Source: an uncultured Lachnospiraceae bacterium (GTDB lineage Bacteria; Bacillota; Clostridia; Lachnospirales; Lachnospiraceae). Taken from it: DNA of 18,068 bases. A program made the position numbers and the translations under genes. The stretch covers positions 1 to 18,068 of the forward strand of contig CAKZZH010000054.1 of the NCBI GenBank assembly GCA_937885345.1, read 5' to 3'. Under the pieces are notes generated by a model. It was not told the DNA's origin and ran no database searches. It saw nothing but the letters and a program-made list of their open reading frames with translations. How positions within the stretch are numbered: the stretch's first letter is position 1; the number at the start of each line of letters is the position of its first letter. This document shows positions 14,395-18,068 of this stretch, in pieces.

Positions 14395-15199
14395 TGAAGA
14401 AAGAGCACTGTATGGAAGTAACGGGATCGTTATCAATGGTTGTCGTTTTGCAGGTCCTGCGGACGGTGAGAGTGCGTTAAAAGAATGCAGCAATGTGGAA
14501 GTAAACGCCTGCTGCTTTGATCTCAGATATCCCTTTTGGCATAATAACATACTTAAGATAAATGACAGCGAGATGACTGCAAATTGCAGAGCTGCGCTTT
14601 GGTATACTCATAATGTGGATATTGTAAATACAAAGCTGCACGGGATTAAAGCTCTTCGTGAATGCTCAAATATTACGATCACCGGCAGTGATATAGTTTC
14701 ACCGGAATTCGGATGGTATGTGAAGGATATCACTATGAAGGATAGTGTTGCGCAGAGTGAATATTTCATGATGAAATCGGACAGGCTTACATTCGATAAT
14801 GTAACGCTTAAAGGTAAGTATTCGTTCCAGTATATAACCGATTCCGTGGTAGAGAATTGCAGTTTTGATACTAAGGATGCTTTCTGGCATGCGAAGAATG
14901 TTACTATCCGCAACAGCGTGATCAAGGGTGAATACCTTGCGTGGTACTGCGAGGATGTAACATTTGAGAATTGCACGATCATCGGAACTCAGCCGCTTTG
15001 TTATTGTAAGAATCTAAGGCTTGTCAATTGTGAAATGCTTGAAGCGGACTTCGCCTTTGAGAAATCCGATGTAGAAGCGGAGATCACAACACCGGTTATC
15101 AGCATTAAGAATCCCGCAAGCGGAACGATCAAGGTACCCGAGGTTTCCGAGATCATTATGGATGATCCTAACGCAAAGGGCAGAATAATAATCACGTGA
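14363..15199 (+). CDS. DUF3737-like right-handed beta-helix protein
   Basis: The 278-residue protein lacks a signal peptide. It consists of nine or ten imperfect coils of 18-22 residues, each with an aromatic/Cys cluster and an 'xVxIxNsxI' strand. Examples are PFWHNNILKINDSEM, ALWYTHNVDIVNTKL, FGWYVKDITMKDSV, AFWHAKNVTIRNSVI, LAWYCEDVTFENCTI and PLCYCKNLRLVNCEM. This pattern indicates a right-handed beta-helix with stacked Trp/Tyr/His on one face, and it fits the DUF3737 family as I remember it. Function is unknown; the stacked aromatic face could bind a sugar or act as an enzyme surface. The start lies inside the nucleotidyltransferase gene with AGAGGTG upstream, and LysR follows after 10 bp. 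Confidence 0.75.
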   Translation: MGNIIANQTFDEERALYGSNGIVINGCRFAGPADGESALKECSNVEVNACCFDLRYPFWHNNILKINDSEMTANCRAALWYTHNVDIVNTKLHGIKALRECSNITITGSDIVSPEFGWYVKDITMKDSVAQSEYFMMKSDRLTFDNVTLKGKYSFQYITDSVVENCSFDTKDAFWHAKNVTIRNSVIKGEYLAWYCEDVTFENCTIIGTQPLCYCKNLRLVNCEMLEADFAFEKSDVEAEITTPVISIKNPASGTIKVPEVSEIIMDDPNAKGRIIIT

Positions 15200-15209
15200 G
15201 GGACTATGT

Positions 15210-16115
15210 ATGAATATTTCTCAGATTAAATACGTTCTCGAGGTTGCCAGATCTTCCTCCATAAGGGAGGCTGCAACCAAATTATATATTTCTCAGCCGG
15301 CGCTCTCGACCAGTATCAAAGAGCTTGAAGAAGAAATAGGAATCCTTATTTTTGAGAGGACCAGTAAAGGGATCTCACTTACCGATGCCGGCAGGGAGTT
15401 TGTTGAATATGCCAAGAAAACGGTAAGTCAGTACGAGATACTCGAAGACAGATATCTTTCGAACGGAGGTACTAAAGAGCATTTTTCCGTTTCTACGCAG
15501 CATTACACTTTTGCGATTAAAGCGTTTACGGATACTGTCAAACACCATGATCCCGACAGATATGAATTCAGTATTCACGAAACCAAAACAAGAGATGTTC
15601 TGGAAAATGTTAGAAGTTTCAAAAGCGAAGTCGGAGTTATCTCTTTTTCCGGCGGAAATGAATCGCTTGTTAAGAAACTTATAAAAGAGTATTCGCTTGA
15701 ATTTGTACCGCTTATGCGAAGAGATACATATGTGTATGTATGGAAAGATAATAAGCTTGCAAAACGCAAGAAGATCTCTCTCAAGGAACTGGCTGAATAC
15801 CCATGTGTCTCCTTTGATCAAAGTGATGTGAGCAATTTTTATCTTACGGAAGAAGCACTGGCGGATTATGATTTTCCGAAGCATATCAAATCCGATGATC
15901 GTGCTACAACGATGGAGATCATCGCCAATCTTCAGGGCTATTCCATAGGTTCGGGAATGCTTTCGGAGGAAGATGCGACCCTCAAAGGACTTGTGGCAAT
16001 CAAACTGAAAGAGGAAGACCCGCTGACTATCGGATATATCGTCAGGAAGGACAGTAATCTCTCCGAATACGGCAGGTCATATATAAACGAACTGCTCAAA
16101 TATAAAGAGATATAA
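15210..16115 (+). CDS. LysR-family transcriptional regulator
   Basis: The 301-residue protein is full length for LysR regulators. The N-terminal winged helix-turn-helix is classic: IKYVLEVARSSSIREAATKLYISQPALSTSIKELEEEIGILIFERTSKGISLTDAGREFVEYAKK (about 6-70). The effector domain follows, with the two-lobe pattern (KSEVGVISFSG, ELAEYPCVSFDQSD, MEIIANLQGYSIGSGMLSEED). Gene order suggests it regulates the cysK-like gene immediately downstream, or the nucleotidyltransferase/beta-helix genes just upstream in the same orientation. A TTATC-N6-GATAA inverted repeat lies between it and cysK. The effector is unknown; for a cysK regulator O-acetylserine would be the usual inducer. Confidence 0.92.
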   Translation: MNISQIKYVLEVARSSSIREAATKLYISQPALSTSIKELEEEIGILIFERTSKGISLTDAGREFVEYAKKTVSQYEILEDRYLSNGGTKEHFSVSTQHYTFAIKAFTDTVKHHDPDRYEFSIHETKTRDVLENVRSFKSEVGVISFSGGNESLVKKLIKEYSLEFVPLMRRDTYVYVWKDNKLAKRKKISLKELAEYPCVSFDQSDVSNFYLTEEALADYDFPKHIKSDDRATTMEIIANLQGYSIGSGMLSEEDATLKGLVAIKLKEEDPLTIGYIVRKDSNLSEYGRSYINELLKYKEI

Positions 16116-16122
16116 GTAAAAG

Positions 16123-16138
16123 TTATCACTTGCGATAA
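16123..16138. promoter_or_regulatory. Inverted repeat upstream of cysK
   Basis: TTATC and GATAA are perfect arms around six bases, between the LysR gene and cysK. It is a candidate LysR operator or part of the cysK promoter region; no convincing -35/-10 pair was found nearby. Confidence 0.3.
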
Positions 16139-16195
16139 AATCAAACGATTATTCAGTTTTATTTGCAGGTGTTAGGATATGGACATCTTAAAGAA

Positions 16196-16203
16196 AGAGG
16201 AGG
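16196..16203 (+). promoter_or_regulatory. Ribosome binding site setting the cysK start
   Basis: AGAGGAGG lies 8 bp before ATG 16212. The upstream in-frame ATG at 16179 lacks such a site, so the shorter protein is preferred. Confidence 0.8.
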
Positions 16204-16211
16204 AAAATGCT

Positions 16212-17144
16212 ATGTCAAAAATATATAAAAGTGCAAGCGAACTTGTAGGAGGGACACCTCTTGTGGAAATCGTTAATATCGAGAAATCACTCGGGCTTAC
16301 GGCAAAGATTCTCGTTAAGCTTGAATATCTGAATCCGGCGGGATCCGTAAAGGACCGCATTGCCATAGCTATGATCGAGGATGCTGAGAAGAGGGGTGTT
16401 CTCACGAAGGATTCGGTTATTATCGAGCCGACATCCGGTAATACAGGAATCGGGCTGGCCTCGATCGCGGCCTCCAAAGGTTACAGGCTCATATTGACGA
16501 TGCCTGAAACAATGAGTGTTGAGAGAAGAAATATTATAAAAGCCTACGGCGCCGAGATTGTACTTACGGAAGGCTCCAAGGGAATGAAGGGCGCGATTGC
16601 AAAGGCGCAGGAACTTGCGGAAGAGTTGCCCGGCAGCTTTATTCCGTCGCAGTTTACCAATCCCGCAAATCCGGCAATTCACGAGGCTACGACCGGCCCT
16701 GAGATATGGAATGATACCGACGGCAAGGTAGATATATTTATTGCCGGCGTCGGAACGGGCGGAACGATAAGCGGTGTAGGAGGCTATCTTAAAAAGCAGA
16801 ATCCGGATATCACCATAGTTGCTCTGGAGCCTGAGGATTCCCCCGTACTTTCCGAAGGAAGGAGCGGTTCCCATAAAATACAGGGAATAGGAGCAGGCTT
16901 TGTTCCGGATACTTTAAATACATCCATATATGATGAGATTTTTAAAGCACCCAATCAGGCTGCGTTTGACACAGCGAAGCTTCTCGCAAAGAAGGAAGGT
17001 ATACTTGTGGGAATTTCATCCGGAGCTGCACTTTACGGTGCGATAGAACTTGCTAAACGCCCTGAAAATGCTGGCAAGACAATCGTGGCTTTTCTTCCCG
17101 ACAGCGGGGACAGGTACTATTCGACCCCTCTATTCAGCGAGTGA
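16212..17144 (+). CDS. cysK: Cysteine synthase (O-acetylserine sulfhydrylase)
   Basis: The 310-residue protein is a complete cysteine synthase A-type PLP enzyme. It makes L-cysteine from O-acetylserine and sulfide in the cytoplasm. Motifs in order are GGTPLVEI (13-20), NPAGSVKDRIA with the PLP-binding Lys at 47, the substrate loop PTSGNTGIGLA (about 74-84), the PLP-phosphate loop GVGTGGTISGVG (about 178-189), GISSGAALYGA (about 264-274) and the C-terminal PDSGDRYYSTPLF. All expected active-site elements are present. It follows the LysR gene by 96 bp. Its end borders degraded gene fragments, but the C-terminus is of normal length and reads like intact family members. Cystathionine beta-synthase-like or CysM function is less likely given the standard motifs. 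Confidence 0.95.
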   Translation: MSKIYKSASELVGGTPLVEIVNIEKSLGLTAKILVKLEYLNPAGSVKDRIAIAMIEDAEKRGVLTKDSVIIEPTSGNTGIGLASIAASKGYRLILTMPETMSVERRNIIKAYGAEIVLTEGSKGMKGAIAKAQELAEELPGSFIPSQFTNPANPAIHEATTGPEIWNDTDGKVDIFIAGVGTGGTISGVGGYLKKQNPDITIVALEPEDSPVLSEGRSGSHKIQGIGAGFVPDTLNTSIYDEIFKAPNQAAFDTAKLLAKKEGILVGISSGAALYGAIELAKRPENAGKTIVAFLPDSGDRYYSTPLFSE

Positions 17145-17152
17145 TATTGGTA

Positions 17153-17289
17153 TCATATTTAATTTTGCGAATATTGATAAGGTTGCCGAGGAGGCCGGAC
17201 GATTTGATTTCGTGTTGGCCGATCTCGGCATTTCTTCGATGCAGATAGATAATCCCGAACGAGGCTTTTCATACAAGATTGACGGACCG
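17153..17289 (+). pseudogene. Fragment of an RsmH/MraW-like rRNA methyltransferase
   Basis: In one + frame the translation reads FNFANIDKVAEEAGRFDFVL then ADLGISSMQIDNPERGFSYK and IDGP. This is the central signature of RsmH (16S rRNA C1402 N4-methyltransferase; 'FDgil.DLGvSS.Qld..erGFSy..dGPLDMR'), particularly of the Lachnospiraceae-type paralogue. Only about 45 of over 280 residues are present. The SAM-binding start and everything after DGP are missing, and the following residues (QDEP...) no longer match. The remnant begins directly after the cysK stop. It is clearly non-functional as a methyltransferase. Confidence 0.75.
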
Positions 17290-17310
17290 CAGGATGAACC
17301 CGCGAAGCAG

Positions 17311-17340
17311 ATCAACCAAGATGCGCTGGGCGATCAAGGC
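17311..17340 (+). pseudogene. Possible scrap of a GH27-type alpha-galactosidase motif
   Basis: In the same + frame as the rsmH fragment, ten residues read INQDALGDQG. They resemble the INQDxLGxQG motif found in GH27 and related alpha-galactosidases. The stretch is too short for a firm call and could be chance, but it lies exactly between the rsmH scrap and the AraC scrap. Confidence 0.3.
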
Positions 17341-17794
17341 CTGATTTGTATTGAAGCGGTGAGCGCCCTGTCACGTTTTTGAATTTGGAAAAGAAAATAT
17401 TTCTTCCGATTCCGAGTTTGTCGATGTATTTGTCGATGCATACCGGATCTGCATAATTCTCATGAAAATAATTGATCGCTTTGACTATTTTGTTGTTATA
17501 TGCACTTTTTTTGGCCGGATTTCCGGTGTTTCTCATCATTGAAATGATCAAATGTCTCAGCAGGAGCGCACATTCCTCGCCAAACAGGAAGGATTTGCTC
17601 TGAAGTTCGCTTATTATTTTATTTAAGAGATTGGCGTATGATGAGGAAGAGCCGACATGTATGACCTTACTGCATTCGGTGATCCCATAGTGGTCGAGTA
17701 TTTTCTCCGCGTCATATCCGGTAAAATGTACCCAGTAGATCTCAGGTATATCCTTACCGCTGTATATGTATTTCTGCGATTTGTTTATGTTTTT
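17312..17794 (-). pseudogene. AraC-family regulator remnant, truncated at both ends
   Basis: Translating the - strand by hand gives about 160 open codons with clear AraC features. The ligand-domain end YIYSGKDIPEIYWVHFTGYD is followed by ILDHYGITECSKVIHVGSSSSY, ELQSKSFLFGEECALLLRHLI and the first helix-turn-helix KIVKAINYFHENYADPVCIDKYIDKLGIGRNIFFSKFKNVTGRSPLQY. After SPLQY the protein should continue with the second helix-turn-helix end, but it turns into KSGLDRPAHLG and stops. The frame has no ATG or GTG before the middle of the protein and is closed by TGA at 17795-17797. An RAPLEK-like continuation appears in another frame across a six-A run, suggesting a frameshift. It is about 160 residues versus a usual 280 and is inactive. 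Confidence 0.75.
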
Positions 17795-17807
17795 TCAAGC
17801 GGAGCTC

Positions 17808-17816
17808 TGCTATAAT
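17808..17816 (+). promoter_or_regulatory. Extended -10 promoter of the terminal lipoprotein ORF
   Basis: TGC directly before a perfect TATAAT (17811-17816) forms an extended -10 element, with no good -35 box. The start near 17823 would give a leader of about 36 bases, with GGAGGA (17850-17855) before ATG 17859. Confidence 0.5.
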
Positions 17817-17858
17817 TCGGGTATGCTTAGAATTACATCGGCATGATTTGGAGGATTT

Positions 17859-18044
17859 ATGAATAAAGCGAAGAGATTATTTGTTATGGCACTTGTTTTA
17901 ACTATGTCATTTGCGGTGGGTTGCACGGGCAAGAGAAGTGGCAGCGAAAGTCCTACAGATGCGTCAAGCTCCGATGCTGAGATGGAAGTTACGACAGACG
18001 CAACCGAGGCTGATGTAGAACATCATTTTATACATATCTTCTAA
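17859..18044 (+). CDS. Short lipoprotein ORF, possibly a truncated larger lipoprotein
   Basis: The 61-residue ORF starts with MNKAKRLFVMALVL, a hydrophobic core and lipobox AVGC (Cys about 22). A Ser/Thr/Asp/Glu-rich linker of the kind that tethers larger domains in this organism follows. No folded domain follows: after TEADVEHHFIHIF it stops at 18044, and the rest of the window (24 bp) adds little. The promoter and ribosome binding site look functional, so this may be the 5' end of a lipoprotein gene broken by frameshift or recombination, in line with the neighbouring gene fragments. A genuine small lipoprotein cannot be excluded. Confidence 0.5.
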   Translation: MNKAKRLFVMALVLTMSFAVGCTGKRSGSESPTDASSSDAEMEVTTDATEADVEHHFIHIF

Positions 18045-18068
18045 CGACTTATTTTCATCATATTATTT

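Noticed and set aside
16179..16211. Longer cysK start at ATG 16179
   Set aside because: The strong AGAGGAGG serves ATG 16212 and the shorter protein matches normal CysK N-termini.
17141..17166. Hairpin GTGATA-TTGG-TATCAT followed by a T-rich stretch after cysK as terminator
   Set aside because: The stem is AT-rich, only 6 bp with a G-T pair, and the T-run is interrupted; it is too weak to call.
17789..17795. A AAA AAC heptamer on the - strand as a programmed -1 frameshift site in the AraC remnant
   Set aside because: The zero frame that would use it has a TGA just before it and no start; the gene is truncated at both ends, so decay by slippage is simpler.
1..18068. CRISPR array, tRNA, rRNA or intact insertion sequence
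   Set aside because: No regularly spaced repeats, no cloverleaf or rRNA-like stretches, and no transposase motif were seen on either strand.

Overview
The window looks like a chromosomal segment from a Gram-positive anaerobe of the Clostridia, most likely a Lachnospiraceae-type gut or rumen bacterium. The reasons are strong GGAGG-type ribosome binding sites, tightly packed operons, moderate-to-low GC, lipoproteins whose mature N-termini are Ser/Ala/Asp-rich, and typical Firmicutes AraC, LysR and amino-acid ABC transporter families. This is inference; there is no rRNA or other taxonomic marker in the window.

Region 1 (1-5467, + strand) is the most unusual part. It is a six-gene run with gaps of 8-13 bp or overlaps: the C-terminal half of an ATP-grasp ligase (possibly frameshifted or split at its 5' end), an MmgE/PrpD-family dehydratase, a conserved TIM-barrel-like protein of unknown function, a long CitE/HpcH-like C-C bond lyase, and a class I fumarase/tartrate-dehydratase-like pair with the beta gene before the alpha gene. 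Dehydratase, hydratase and lyase together have the logic of the methylcitrate cycle (PrpD, aconitase, PrpB) but use different enzyme families, and an ATP-grasp ligase is added. I propose an undescribed branched di/tricarboxylic acid pathway. The run ends at a rho-independent hairpin (5533-5570) that lies directly behind a near-consensus promoter.

Region 2 (5572-9328, +) is a polar amino acid uptake system: lipoprotein binding protein, permease with an N-terminal extracytoplasmic insertion, ATPase. An EamA/DMT-family transporter follows.

Region 3 (9348-13540) holds a large lipoprotein glycoside hydrolase on the - strand that resembles family GH59 galactocerebrosidase. It has an extra N-terminal module and a C-terminal lectin-like domain. 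An AraC regulator is divergently transcribed from a shared 190 bp intergenic region containing a repeated ATTGAACAA element and a palindrome over the regulator's -10 box.

Region 4 (13579-17144, +) carries a sugar-phosphate/phosphocholine-type nucleotidyltransferase overlapping a DUF3737-like beta-helix protein, then a LysR regulator and cysteine synthase CysK.

Region 5 (17145-17830) is a gene graveyard. It contains a piece of an rsmH-like methyltransferase (+), a short stretch resembling the alpha-galactosidase GH27 motif (+), and an AraC regulator (-) truncated at both ends with no usable start. The window ends with a short lipoprotein ORF driven by an extended -10 promoter.
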